NCBI RefSeq assembly: GCF_000744935.1
Contig: NZ_JQMW01000009.1
Span: forward strand, 558,001-622,000
Source: Clostridium sp. KNHs214
GTDB taxonomy: Bacteria > Bacillota > Clostridia > Clostridiales > Clostridiaceae
DNA length: 64,000 bases
Direction of reading: 5' to 3'
Below the pieces are notes generated by a model, which worked only from the letters and a program-made list of their open reading frames with translations, did no database searches and was not told the origin of the DNA. Made by a program: the position numbers and the translations under genes. Shown in pieces: positions 1-9,257 of this stretch; position 1 is the stretch's first letter, and every line of letters begins with the position of its first letter.

Positions 1-66
1 AATATGTGGGTATTGAATATAAAAAAGGATATTTTTTCTAAAATGAAATAATGAGAGGTGAGATTT

Positions 67-495
67 GTGAAAAAAATGTCAATTATTTACTGGAGTAATG
101 GTGGTAATGTTGAAGTTTTAGCAAGTAAGATAAAAGAGGGCGCTGAAAGCTCAAATGCAAATGTAAATATAAAATTAGTTTCACAAGCAAAAGTTGAAGA
201 TGTAACTGAAAGTCATGTGGTTGCTTTTGGAAGTCCTTCTATGGATAATAATAAAATTGAACAACTAGAAATGGAACCTTTCATAAATGAATTCAAGATG
301 ATTCCTATAAACGGTAAAAACATTGTATTATTTGGCTCTTATGGCTGGGATAATGGGAAGTTTATGGAAGAATGGAAGGAAAAAATGATAGACTACGGAT
401 TTAATGTAATCGATACTTTAGTAGTTAGAGAAGCACCTAACGAGCATCAACTTGAAAAAGCCTATGAGTTAGGAAGAAAATTAGCCAATCTATAG
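67..495 (+). CDS. Flavodoxin
   Basis: Short-chain flavodoxin, about 142 residues, an FMN-binding electron carrier of the cytoplasm. The N-terminal beta strand is followed by a phosphate-binding loop of the form YWSNGGNVE, and later by the FMN-contacting segments AFGSPSM and LFGSYGWDNG, in the order expected for the family. I chose the GTG at 67 because a GAGGTGAG ribosome site ends just before it; a GTG at 58 overlaps that site, and an ATG at 76 is also possible. It lies just upstream of PFOR, whose electrons flavodoxin can accept under iron limitation (family knowledge). Physiological pairing with that enzyme is inferred from position only. Confidence 0.88.
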   Translation: MKKMSIIYWSNGGNVEVLASKIKEGAESSNANVNIKLVSQAKVEDVTESHVVAFGSPSMDNNKIEQLEMEPFINEFKMIPINGKNIVLFGSYGWDNGKFMEEWKEKMIDYGFNVIDTLVVREAPNEHQLEKAYELGRKLANL

Positions 496-572
496 GTTGT
501 GTAATTTAGCAGCCTTTACATAAAATAAAAGTGTCATTTAAAATTGCATATTTAAAGAAAGGAATGATTTAA

Positions 573-3500
573 ATGAGTCCAATCCAAAGAAAATGGAAGA
601 CAATGGACGGTAATACTGCAGCAGCACACGTTGCTTATGCATTTACTGACGTTGCAGCAATTTACCCAATTACACCATCATCACCTATGGCAGAGCACGT
701 AGATGAATGGGCAACTCAAGGAAGAAAGAATATATTTGGACAAACTGTAAAAGTAATGGAAATGCAATCTGAAGCTGGAGCAGCTGGTGCTGTTCACGGT
801 TCATTACAAGCAGGTGCATTAACATCAACATTCACAGCTTCTCAAGGATTATTATTAATGATCCCTAATATGTATAAAATAGCAGGTGAATTATTACCAG
901 GAGTATTCCACGTAAGTGCTAGAGCTTTAGCTACTCACGCTTTATCAATATTTGGAGACCATGGTGACGTAATGGCAGCTAGACAAACAGGTTTTGCCCT
1001 ACTAGCTTCTGGTGGAGTTCAAGAAGTTATGGATCTTTCCCCAGTTGCACACCTTGCATCTATAGAAGGAAAAGTTCCATTTGTAAACTTCTTCGATGGA
1101 TTTAGAACTTCTCACGAAGTACAAAAGATACAAATGTGGGATTATGAAGAACTTGCAAAAATGATTGATATGGATCAAGTAGAAGCATTTAAGCAAAAAG
1201 CTTTAAATCCAGAGCATCCAGTAACTAGAGGTACTGCTCAAAACCCAGATATATACTTCCAAGGAAGAGAAGCTTCTAATAAATACTATGAAGATCTTCC
1301 AGAAATAGTAGAAAAATATATGGGAAAAATAAATGAATCTATAGGAACTAACTATCACTTATTCAACTATTATGGAGCACCAGATGCTGAAAGAATGATA
1401 GTAGCTATGGGATCAGTTTGTGATACTATAGAAGAAACTGTTGATTACTTAATGAATAAGGGAGAAAAAGTAGGTGTGCTTAATGTTCACTTATACAGAC
1501 CATTCTCACTAGAACATTTCTTTAAATATATACCAAAAACTGTTAAAAAAATAGCTGTTCTTGATAGAACTAAAGAACCAGGTTCAGAAGGAGAACCACT
1601 ATACCTAGACGTAAGAAATGCATTCTTTGAAAAAGATCAAAATGTATTAATCGTTGGTGGAAGATATGGATTAGGTTCAAAAGATACAACTCCTTCACAT
1701 ATAGCAGCTGTTTATGAAAACTTAAATGCTGCAGCACCAAAGAACGGATTTACTATAGGAATAGTTGATGATGTAACTAATACATCTCTAGAAATAAAAG
1801 AAACAGTTGTAACAGTTCCAGAAGGAACTTCTGAATGTAAATTCTGGGGTCTTGGATCAGATGGTACTGTTGGAGCTAACAAGAGTGCTATAAAAATCAT
1901 AGGAGACCATACAGATATGTATGCTCAAGGATATTTTGCATACGACTCTAAAAAATCTGGTGGAGTTACAATATCTCACTTAAGATTTGGTAAAAAACCA
2001 ATTAAATCTACTTATTTAATAAGTGCAGCTAACTATGTTGCTTGTCATAACCAAGCATATGTTTACAAATATGACGTATTAGCTGGAATTAAAGATGGTG
2101 GCATATTCTTATTAAACACTATATGGAATGCAGAAGAATTGGACAAGAACTTACCATCATCAATGAAAAAATACATTGCAGAACATAATATTAACTTCTA
2201 CACAATAGATGCAGTTAAAATAGCACAAAGCATCGGTCTTGGTGGAAGAATAAACATGATAATGCAATCTGCTTTCTTCAAATTAGCTAACATAATACCT
2301 GTAGAAGAAGCTGCTAAATATTTAAAAGATGCAGTTGTTCAAATGTATGGTAAAAAAGGTGAAAAAGTTGTTAACATGAACCATGCTGCTATAGATGCAG
2401 GTGCTGAAGGCGTAGTTAAAATAGAAGTTCCAGCAAGCTGGAAAGAAGCTAAAGAAGAAGAATGTTGCTGCTGCGGAGGAGAAAGACCAGAATTCGTTAA
2501 AGAAGTAGCAGATGTTATGAATAGACAAGAAGGAGATAAACTTCCTGTAAGCAAATTCATGGATTATGTAGATGGTACTATACCAGCTGGAACTGCAGCA
2601 TACGAAAAGAGAGGTATAGCTGTAAATGTACCAGAATGGCAAGTAGATAAATGTATACAATGTAACCAATGTTCATATGTATGTCCACATGCTGTTATAA
2701 GACCAGCTCTATTAACAGATGAAGAAGTTAAGAATGCACCAGAAGGAATGAAAGTAGTTAAAGCTTCAGGTGGAAAGAACTTCGAGGGATTAAACTTTGC
2801 TATGACTGTTAGCGTTATGGACTGTACAGGATGCGGAAGCTGTGCTGACGTTTGTCCTGCTAAGGAAAAAGCTCTTATAATGAAACCATTTGGAGAACAA
2901 GTAAAGGAACAAGATTCATTTGACTACGCACTTAAACTTGAAAAAAGAAACCCAATGGGAGTATCTAACGTAAAAGGCAGTCAATTTGAAAAACCACTTC
3001 TAGAATTCAGTGGAGCTTGTGGTGGATGTGGAGAAACTCCATATGCTAAATTAGTAACACAATTATTTGGAGACAGAATGATGGTAGCTAATGCTACAGG
3101 ATGTTCTTCAATTTGGGGTGGATCATCACCAGCATCTCCATATACTGTAAATGACAATGGCCATGGACCAGCTTGGGCTAACTCATTATTCGAAGACAAT
3201 GCTGAATTTGGTCTTGGAATGTACTTAGGAGTTAAAGCTATAAGAGAAACTCTTGCTGAAACTGCTAAGGAAGCTATTGAAGGAAATCATGTAAGTGCTA
3301 ATTTAAAAGCTGCTTTAAATGAATGGCTAGAAGTTATGAATAAAGGTGATGAATCAAAAGCTATAACAGCTAAGATATTGCCATTATTAGAAGCTGAAAA
3401 GGATAAAAATGACTTAACTAAGAAAATGTACTCTAGAAAAGAATACTTCACTAAAAAATCTCAATGGATATTTGGTGGAGACGGTTGGGCTTATGATATA

Positions 3501-4100
3501 GGATATGGTGGACTAGACCACGTTCTAGCAACTGGAGAAGATGTAAATGTTCTTGTATTTGATACAGAAGTTTACTCTAATACAGGTGGACAATCTTCTA
3601 AAGCTACTCCAACAGCAGCTATAGCTAAATTTGCAGCTGGTGGAAAGAGAACTAAGAAGAAAGATCTTGGAATGATGGCTATGAGTTATGGATATGTTTA
3701 TGTTGCTCAAATAGCTATGGGAGCTGACAAAAATCAAACTCTTAAAGCTATAAAAGAAGCAGAAGCTTATCCAGGACCATCACTAATAATAGCTTATGCT
3801 CCATGTATAAACCACGGATTAAAATCAGGAATGGGCAAGAGCCAATTAGAAGAAAAGAAAGCTGTAGAATGTGGATATTGGGCTCTATATAGATACAACC
3901 CATCATTAGCAGAGGATGGCAAAAAGTCATTCGCGTTGGATTCTAAAGAGCCAACTGGAGATTTCAAGGAATTCTTATTAGGTGAAGTTAGATATGCATC
4001 ACTTCAAAAAGTATTCCCAGATCAAGCAGACTCATTATTTGACTTAAACGAAAAACAAGCTAAGGATAGAATAGCAACTTACAAAAGACTTGCTGACTAA
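573..4100 (+). CDS. nifJ: Pyruvate:ferredoxin (flavodoxin) oxidoreductase
   Basis: Homodimer-type PFOR of 1175 residues, the usual length. It oxidises pyruvate with CoA to acetyl-CoA and CO2 and reduces ferredoxin or flavodoxin; it is central to clostridial fermentation. The N-terminal TPP-binding half begins near DGNTAAAHVAYAF. Two 4Fe-4S motifs lie at about residues 693-705 (CIQCNQCSYVCPH) and 750-760 (CTGCGSCADVCP). A further cluster ligand region, GACGGCGETPY, precedes the C-terminal TPP motif GGDGWAYDIGYGG near residue 968. Oddity: four consecutive cysteines (631-634) in an acidic linker just before the ferredoxin-like domain. It is followed by a terminator. Confidence 0.97.
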   Translation: MSPIQRKWKTMDGNTAAAHVAYAFTDVAAIYPITPSSPMAEHVDEWATQGRKNIFGQTVKVMEMQSEAGAAGAVHGSLQAGALTSTFTASQGLLLMIPNMYKIAGELLPGVFHVSARALATHALSIFGDHGDVMAARQTGFALLASGGVQEVMDLSPVAHLASIEGKVPFVNFFDGFRTSHEVQKIQMWDYEELAKMIDMDQVEAFKQKALNPEHPVTRGTAQNPDIYFQGREASNKYYEDLPEIVEKYMGKINESIGTNYHLFNYYGAPDAERMIVAMGSVCDTIEETVDYLMNKGEKVGVLNVHLYRPFSLEHFFKYIPKTVKKIAVLDRTKEPGSEGEPLYLDVRNAFFEKDQNVLIVGGRYGLGSKDTTPSHIAAVYENLNAAAPKNGFTIGIVDDVTNTSLEIKETVVTVPEGTSECKFWGLGSDGTVGANKSAIKIIGDHTDMYAQGYFAYDSKKSGGVTISHLRFGKKPIKSTYLISAANYVACHNQAYVYKYDVLAGIKDGGIFLLNTIWNAEELDKNLPSSMKKYIAEHNINFYTIDAVKIAQSIGLGGRINMIMQSAFFKLANIIPVEEAAKYLKDAVVQMYGKKGEKVVNMNHAAIDAGAEGVVKIEVPASWKEAKEEECCCCGGERPEFVKEVADVMNRQEGDKLPVSKFMDYVDGTIPAGTAAYEKRGIAVNVPEWQVDKCIQCNQCSYVCPHAVIRPALLTDEEVKNAPEGMKVVKASGGKNFEGLNFAMTVSVMDCTGCGSCADVCPAKEKALIMKPFGEQVKEQDSFDYALKLEKRNPMGVSNVKGSQFEKPLLEFSGACGGCGETPYAKLVTQLFGDRMMVANATGCSSIWGGSSPASPYTVNDNGHGPAWANSLFEDNAEFGLGMYLGVKAIRETLAETAKEAIEGNHVSANLKAALNEWLEVMNKGDESKAITAKILPLLEAEKDKNDLTKKMYSRKEYFTKKSQWIFGGDGWAYDIGYGGLDHVLATGEDVNVLVFDTEVYSNTGGQSSKATPTAAIAKFAAGGKRTKKKDLGMMAMSYGYVYVAQIAMGADKNQTLKAIKEAEAYPGPSLIIAYAPCINHGLKSGMGKSQLEEKKAVECGYWALYRYNPSLAEDGKKSFALDSKEPTGDFKEFLLGEVRYASLQKVFPDQADSLFDLNEKQAKDRIATYKRLAD

Positions 4101-4105
4101 GCACT

Positions 4106-4208
4106 AAGTGTCAGGCACCTGTCGAAAGTAATATTGTGGAAAATTTAAAAAAAGGAAGTACTTTCTTATAAAAGAAGGTACTTCCTTTTTAGTTGGTGCC
4201 TGGCACTT
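4106..4208 (+). repeat. Outer inverted repeat around PFOR terminator
   Basis: Arms at 4106-4119 and 4195-4208 pair over 14 bases with one G-T pair and enclose the terminator at 4151-4190. Related fragments (CACTTGCCGAG, GGAACCTACCGAA) recur at 4204-4260 and again near 5010-5045 (GAACTTGCCGAGT), so this looks like a dispersed intergenic repeat rather than a simple terminator arm. Confidence 0.6.
4151..4190 (+). terminator. Rho-independent terminator of PFOR
   Basis: AAAGGAAGTACTTTCTT pairs with AAGAAGGTACTTCCTTT (one G-T pair) around a 3-base loop and is followed by a T run. It lies 50 bases after the PFOR stop. Confidence 0.85.
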
Positions 4209-4325
4209 GCCGAGTTTTGTCGAAATTTTAGTTTGGTGCAGGAACCTACCGAATTTGGCAAAAGGTTTATAGTTTAATTTAAACTAATCGGTACAAAATA
4301 TTAATAGAAAGGAGATGATGTTATA

Positions 4326-4424
4326 ATGGAAAGAATAATGAGAAGGATGAGGATGAGAAGATCACTTAATGGTATGGGAAGGAATATGAAAAGAATGGTA
4401 AGAAGAGCAAAAAGAATGTTTTAA
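4326..4424 (+). CDS. Small arginine/methionine-rich basic peptide
   Basis: A 32-residue open frame with a strong AAAGGAG site about 10 bases upstream. Nearly half the residues are Arg, Lys or Met (for example MRRMRMRRS, MVRRAKRMF), with almost no acidic residues. It could form an amphipathic cationic helix binding nucleic acid or membrane. I do not recognise a family. It is a stand-alone gene between the PFOR terminator and the DUF1292 gene. Expression is supported only by the ribosome site and the biased composition. Confidence 0.5.
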   Translation: MERIMRRMRMRRSLNGMGRNMKRMVRRAKRMF

Positions 4425-4524
4425 ATATAATTAATATAATTAATGAAATAATTTCAAAAAAGGCTTTTAAAATTATCGAATTAAGGGTAAAATTATACCA
4501 TAACCTATAAGGGGAGGTATAAAT

Positions 4525-4890
4525 ATGAATAATGAAGAAATAAAAAAGTGTTGCTGCAATGAAGAAGATAATCATAGCTGCTGCGGAGAACATGGTGAAG
4601 ATCATGAATGCTGCGGAGAACATGAACATGAATGTGGTTGCGGTTGTGGCGAACATGAGGCTTTAATAGTAGACTTAGAAGACGAAAATGGAAATGTAGT
4701 GAAATGTGAAGTGGTAGATGGCTTTGCATATAAAGAAAATGAATATGCCATTGTTCAAAATCCAGAAGATGGTTCAGTATATCTATTTAAAGTAATAGGT
4801 GACGGAGAAGAAATAGCGGAACTTGCCATACCAGACGATGAAGAATTTGATGAAGTTAAAGAATACTATGAAAGCTTACTAGAAGATTAA
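4525..4890 (+). CDS. DUF1292 family protein with Cys/His-rich N terminus
   Basis: 121 residues. The C-terminal part from about residue 47 (EALIVDLEDENGNVVKCEV to the acidic end) matches the small acidic DUF1292 (YrzB-like) proteins of Firmicutes, whose role is unknown. Residues 9-46 are an unusual head with repeated CCGEH units and a CGCGCG run, rich in Cys, His, Glu and Asp; this strongly suggests metal binding, but that is inference. RBS GGGGAGG lies 8 bases before the ATG. It is followed by its own terminator. Confidence 0.82.
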   Translation: MNNEEIKKCCCNEEDNHSCCGEHGEDHECCGEHEHECGCGCGEHEALIVDLEDENGNVVKCEVVDGFAYKENEYAIVQNPEDGSVYLFKVIGDGEEIAELAIPDDEEFDEVKEYYESLLED

Positions 4891-4896
4891 TAAAGT

Positions 4897-4932
4897 AAAG
4901 GGTCGCTGCTTATGCATCGGCTCTTTCTTTTA
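4897..4932 (+). terminator. Terminator after DUF1292 gene
   Basis: Nine-base stem AAAGGGTCG / CGGCTCTTT (two wobble pairs) with a 12-base loop, then CTTTT. Confidence 0.7.
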
Positions 4933-5152
4933 CAATATTATAATAAGGCACATTCAAATAAGTAACAAATCAGTATACTAGTCTATTTTGCGTCATACCG
5001 CGTCAGTAGAACTTGCCGAGTCCTACAAGGGCGGAACCTGCTTCCTTGTCTGACATAAAATATGCCAGCATCTTTGACTTGTTATTTTTTCATGTACCTA
5101 ACATAGATTTATTAAAGCTATGTATAGATAAATACATATTTGGAGGATTGTT

Positions 5153-5794
5153 ATGGAAAAATTGGCTATATTTGATGTAGATTACACGCTAACAAAAAGA
5201 GAAACTGCTATGGAATTTATGTTTTTTATGATGAAAAAGAATCCTAAATTTATAATTCATTTTCCTAAAAGTGCTATATCAGCAGTATTATATGCTATAA
5301 AAGTATATGATGCAGGTAAAGCTAAAGAAAAATTTTTGGGATTTATAGATGGTATTGAAGAAAAGCGTATGCAAGATACAGTAAAGGAATTTTATAGAGA
5401 AAGATTAAGTAAAATACTTTACAAAGATGCCATAGATACTATAAAAAAATTAAGAGCCGAAGGATATAGAATAATTTTAATATCTGCTTCTGCTGAGTTT
5501 TATTTAAATCAACTATATAATATAAAAGAAGTAGATAAGGTAATGGGAACTAGATTTGAAGTGGTAGATGGAAAACATGGAAGTAAAATAATAGGTGTAA
5601 ACTGTAAAGGGGAAGAAAAGGTAAAAAGATTAAAAGAATATATTAAAAAAGAAGGAATACAGGTAGATTTCAAGAACTCTTATATGTTTTCGGATTCTAT
5701 GGCAGATTTGCCATTATTTAAATTAGTTGGGAAACCTTATTTAATTAACGCAAGGAAAAAGAGAGAGAATATAGAAGTATTACATTGGAAGTAA
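5153..5794 (+). CDS. HAD-superfamily phosphatase, subfamily IB (SerB-like)
   Basis: 213 residues. HAD motif I is FDVDYTLT (nucleophile Asp8, acid Asp10). Motif II is in ILISASAEF, motif III Lys in GEEKVKRL, and motif IV in FSDSMADLPLF. The helical cap between motifs I and II fits the IB class, which includes phosphoserine phosphatase and related small-phosphoester hydrolases. The substrate cannot be read from the sequence. It is followed at 24 bases by an aminotransferase, so the two may be cotranscribed; a link to serine or phospholipid metabolism is speculative. Confidence 0.85.
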   Translation: MEKLAIFDVDYTLTKRETAMEFMFFMMKKNPKFIIHFPKSAISAVLYAIKVYDAGKAKEKFLGFIDGIEEKRMQDTVKEFYRERLSKILYKDAIDTIKKLRAEGYRIILISASAEFYLNQLYNIKEVDKVMGTRFEVVDGKHGSKIIGVNCKGEEKVKRLKEYIKKEGIQVDFKNSYMFSDSMADLPLFKLVGKPYLINARKKRENIEVLHWK

Positions 5795-5818
5795 TTTTAC
5801 GAAAGGAATGGTGTATTT

Positions 5819-6658
5819 ATGTCTGAATGCATAAAGAATTTTTATATATTTAATGGTGAAGTTAAAAATAGTGATGGTTTTGATAACAAATATTTAAAGG
5901 AAGGGAAAGCTCTATATGAAGTCATAAGGATAATAGATGGAATTCCTCTTTATTTAGAAAAACATTTAGAAAGGCTTCGGAACACTGCTAAATTGGAAGC
6001 GGATAAATTATGGCTTACTATAGATGAAATAAAGCTCAGCATGGAGAAGCTTATAGAGATTAACAAAGTAAAAGAAGGAAATATAAAGATGGTTTTTAAT
6101 TTTAATCAAAACAATAATTTTCTAGTTTATTTTGTAAAACACAGTTATCCAACAGAGCACATGTACAGTGAAGGGGTAAAGACTATATTGTATCATGGGG
6201 AAAGAAACAATCCAAATGCCAAGGTAATAGATATGGATTTTAGAAATAAAGTTACAGATGAAATAAATAAGAACAAGGCTTTTGAAGCTATATTAGTTGA
6301 TAGGAATGGTCATATAACTGAAGGGAGCAAGTCTAATATATTTATGATACAAGGCAATGAAGTTATAACTTCACCATGTGATAAAGTACTTCCGGGTGTA
6401 ACGAGAGCTATGATTATAGATGTGTGTAATAATATAGGCATAAAAGTTAGAGAAGAAAAATTTCATTATAACAATATAAATAAATTAGATGCTCTATTTA
6501 TATCCGGAACTTCACCAAAAGTATTACCTATAAAGCAAGTGGGAGAAGTTTGTTTTAATTCATCAAAAAATAATATTTTAAATAAGATACGAGAGGGGTA
6601 TGATAGAAATATTGAAAATTATATAAAAGAAAAACTAGAATTAAAGATTATTAAATAA
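5819..6658 (+). CDS. Class IV (PLP fold-type IV) aminotransferase
   Basis: 279 residues, matching the branched-chain aminotransferase / D-amino acid aminotransferase / aminodeoxychorismate lyase fold. Visible family signatures are the N-terminal LYEVIRIIDGIPLYLEKHLERL, a probable PLP lysine in FRNKVT, TEGSKSNIFMI, and VLPGVTRAMII near the C terminus. Chain length and the ALFISGTSP-like end do not separate an IlvE-like from a PabC-like role. It is the last gene before the sigma-28-driven chemotaxis operon, and the -35 of that promoter starts at the stop codon. Confidence 0.85.
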   Translation: MSECIKNFYIFNGEVKNSDGFDNKYLKEGKALYEVIRIIDGIPLYLEKHLERLRNTAKLEADKLWLTIDEIKLSMEKLIEINKVKEGNIKMVFNFNQNNNFLVYFVKHSYPTEHMYSEGVKTILYHGERNNPNAKVIDMDFRNKVTDEINKNKAFEAILVDRNGHITEGSKSNIFMIQGNEVITSPCDKVLPGVTRAMIIDVCNNIGIKVREEKFHYNNINKLDALFISGTSPKVLPIKQVGEVCFNSSKNNILNKIREGYDRNIENYIKEKLELKIIK

Positions 6659-6682
6659 AGATTAAGTATAAGTTAACGATAA
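6656..6682 (+). promoter_or_regulatory. Sigma-28 (SigD/FliA) promoter of the fapA-che-fliM operon
   Basis: TAAAGATT, 11-base spacer, AACGATAA, against the family consensus TAAAGTTT-N11-GCCGATAA. It lies about 55 bases before the first gene of the chemotaxis operon and overlaps the stop of the preceding aminotransferase gene. Confidence 0.8.
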
Positions 6683-6737
6683 AATAATAAATGAGCATTT
6701 TGTTTAAATGCAAAGTTATAAATGTGGGGGAAATGGT

Positions 6738-8726
6738 ATGGAGGTAGTGAGATTTACATTTAAAACATTGGAAGAGTGTATTGAAGAGGCTTGTAAAGAA
6801 CTTAATATATCGGAAGATAAATTAGAATATATTGTAATAGAAAATAAAAAAGGGTTATTTAAAAGTAAGGCAACAATAGAAGTTAAAGTACAAGAAAATG
6901 AAAATTCACATAATGAAATAGAAGAAAATGGAGATGAAAACTCCCAAGTAAATATAGAAAGTGAAAAGAATACAAAACAATTAAATACAAACAATGGAAC
7001 AGTAAGGGTTGAAAATGGAAAAATAATTGTCAATAATGCCATAGGAGGGGGAAAGCCTCCTTGCATTATTCCACCTAAAAATTTAAGTGTATTTGTAGAT
7101 GGTAAGGAGATTAAGGAGTCAACAGAATTAAGTGAAAGTAGTATAATTAAGATTTGCCAAAATGAAGAAGTGCCTCAAAGATTTTTAAACATACAAATTG
7201 ATAATAATAGAATGCATGCATTTGTAACAATAAAATATGTACCTCAATATATATATAAACTTAAGGATATTCCAAAAACTACTGTTTTGAGATTGGAAGA
7301 AGAAATTTTACAAGAAAATTACCCTCCAATGTATAGTGAAGAGGAGATAATAGAAGCTTTAAATAGTAAGAATGTAGTTTATGGAATAATTAAGGAAAAT
7401 ATAAATAAGTGTTTAGATAAAGAAGGGGTAGAAGAAATTCTAATAGCAGAAGGAATTCCTTTTTTACCAGATGAAGAAGACATTATAGATATAAAATTTA
7501 AAGGAAATGATTTATCGGACAAGATATCAGACGAGGTACAAAAGGTAGACTTTAAAAATCTACATTCCATAAAGGAAGTCAAAAGAGGCGATATAATAGC
7601 AGTAAAGCATAATGGAAAAGAAGGTCAAGACGGAGTTAATATATTTGGAAAAGAAGTTAAAAGACCAAAAAATAAAAGAAAGCTTCTAAAAGTAGGACAA
7701 GGTGCTTTAATTAACGGAAATACAGTTATTGCAGGTTTAGAAGGAAAACCAGTTTATAAAAATGGAACATTTTATGTTTTCCCAGTGCATGAAGTTGTAG
7801 AAGATGTTGATATTGCTACGGGAAATATAGACTTCATAGGTGAAGTAATAATACATGGAAATATAAAAGAAGGTATGGAAGTTAAGGCTCAAGGAAAAAT
7901 TACAGTGGATAAAAATGTAGCTGGCAGCAAACTATTTAGCAAAAGTGATATAAATGTAGAAAAAAATATTATATCTTCTGAAATCCTTGGAGGGGGAGAA
8001 GATGTAGAAATTTTAAATGTAATAGATTGTTTAGAGAAAATGAGAGATAATGTACAGGAACTAATAGTAGCAGCAGAACAAATAAGGAATTTAACTAGTA
8101 ATGACAGTAAGGATGGGGAAATAATCAAGGTACTTATTGAAAATAAATTTAAAAATATACCTAAATTATATTTTAAACTGTTAAGATATAAGAATCTTGA
8201 TAATGAGGAAAAAGATGAAGTGCTGGAGATAATAAAAAATAAGCTAATAGGATTAGGGCCTATAGAAATAAAAGGTATTTCAGAATTATATAAAATAGTA
8301 GAAATAATAGAAAATAAATTAAAAAGTTTAAATAAACAAGTAACTTTGCCAGTTAACGTAAATATAGGATATTCTCAAGATAGTATAATTAAAAGTTCTG
8401 GAAGTGTCTATATAAATGGCAAAGGAGAATACGTTTCACAGATTTTGGCTAAATACGAAGTGGTATTTACCAATGAAAATGCTGTAGCTAGAGGGGGGTT
8501 AATTGAGGCAGATAATAAAATAGAGTGTGCTGAAGTGGGCAGTGAAGGCGGAGTAATCACAAAGCTTCAAGTTGGAAAAAAAGGCCATATATATGCAAAA
8601 AAAGCTTATCAAAATACTGTTTTTCTTGTAGGAAGTAGAGAATATGTATTGGATACATGTAGTAGGGATGTACACGTTTATTTGGATTCACAAGGCGAGA
8701 TAAACGTTGATAGGTTAAAGGAATAG
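6738..8726 (+). CDS. fapA: FapA / DUF342 flagellar assembly protein A family
   Basis: About 662 residues from the ATG at 6738, chosen because GGGGGA lies 6-8 bases upstream; an in-frame ATG at 6708 has no such site. Residues 1-50 resemble the Jag-N domain (FTFKTLEECIEEACKELNI). The centre and C terminus show the beta-helical DUF342 pattern (GNIDFIGEVIIHGNIKEGMEV, VAGSKLFSKSDINVEKNI) interrupted by a helical segment around residues 420-520. DUF342 proteins are linked to flagellar assembly or polar regulation in other bacteria, but no biochemical activity is certain. It leads the che operon. Confidence 0.8.
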   Translation: MEVVRFTFKTLEECIEEACKELNISEDKLEYIVIENKKGLFKSKATIEVKVQENENSHNEIEENGDENSQVNIESEKNTKQLNTNNGTVRVENGKIIVNNAIGGGKPPCIIPPKNLSVFVDGKEIKESTELSESSIIKICQNEEVPQRFLNIQIDNNRMHAFVTIKYVPQYIYKLKDIPKTTVLRLEEEILQENYPPMYSEEEIIEALNSKNVVYGIIKENINKCLDKEGVEEILIAEGIPFLPDEEDIIDIKFKGNDLSDKISDEVQKVDFKNLHSIKEVKRGDIIAVKHNGKEGQDGVNIFGKEVKRPKNKRKLLKVGQGALINGNTVIAGLEGKPVYKNGTFYVFPVHEVVEDVDIATGNIDFIGEVIIHGNIKEGMEVKAQGKITVDKNVAGSKLFSKSDINVEKNIISSEILGGGEDVEILNVIDCLEKMRDNVQELIVAAEQIRNLTSNDSKDGEIIKVLIENKFKNIPKLYFKLLRYKNLDNEEKDEVLEIIKNKLIGLGPIEIKGISELYKIVEIIENKLKSLNKQVTLPVNVNIGYSQDSIIKSSGSVYINGKGEYVSQILAKYEVVFTNENAVARGGLIEADNKIECAEVGSEGGVITKLQVGKKGHIYAKKAYQNTVFLVGSREYVLDTCSRDVHVYLDSQGEINVDRLKE

Positions 8727-8779
8727 TCAATCCAATGTACTATAAAAATTAACAAGTTAAATGTATAGGAGGGTTTATT

Positions 8780-9235
8780 ATGAATGAAGAGGATATTAAA
8801 GTATTAATATTTAATATTAATACTGAATATTATGCAGCAGATATAATGGAAGTTGAAAGAATACTAGGATACAAAGTTCCTACTAAACTTCCTGACTCAC
8901 CTGATTTTGTTGAAGGAGTTATAAATTATGAAGAAAAGATACTTCCAGTAATATCTATAGGGAAAAAGTTTAATTTACATGGGGAAAACATTTCAGATGA
9001 CAGTAAAATAATTGTAGCAAAAAGTGGTGATGAAAGAATAGGTATAATTGTTGATGAGGTATCAGAAGTGAAGGACATAAAAAGCTTCAATATAGAAAAT
9101 GCGCCAGATATTGCGGCGTCAATATCTAATAGATATATAAAGGGGCTTATAAAGTTAGATGAAAAAATAATAATATTTTTAAGATTAGCATCAATACTTA
9201 GTGATGAGGAAAAGGAAGAAATTATGAGTAAATAA
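8780..9235 (+). CDS. cheW: CheW chemotaxis coupling protein (copy 1)
   Basis: 151 residues, single CheW domain that links chemoreceptors to the CheA kinase in the cytoplasmic signalling array. Typical elements are LIFNINTEYYAADIMEVERILG, the segment FVEGVINYEEKILPVISIGKKF and the second beta barrel GIIVDEVSEV. A second CheW is encoded at 14636. RBS AGGAGGG lies 8 bases before the ATG. Paralogue rather than CheV: no receiver domain is attached. Confidence 0.92.
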   Translation: MNEEDIKVLIFNINTEYYAADIMEVERILGYKVPTKLPDSPDFVEGVINYEEKILPVISIGKKFNLHGENISDDSKIIVAKSGDERIGIIVDEVSEVKDIKSFNIENAPDIAASISNRYIKGLIKLDEKIIIFLRLASILSDEEKEEIMSK

Positions 9236-9257
9236 TATTTCATAGAGGAGATAGCGT

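Noticed and set aside
2322-2669. Reverse-strand frames inside PFOR and many other reverse frames of 60-180 codons
   Set aside because: They lie opposite strongly conserved genes, lack ribosome sites, and have compositions expected from antisense of AT-rich coding DNA.
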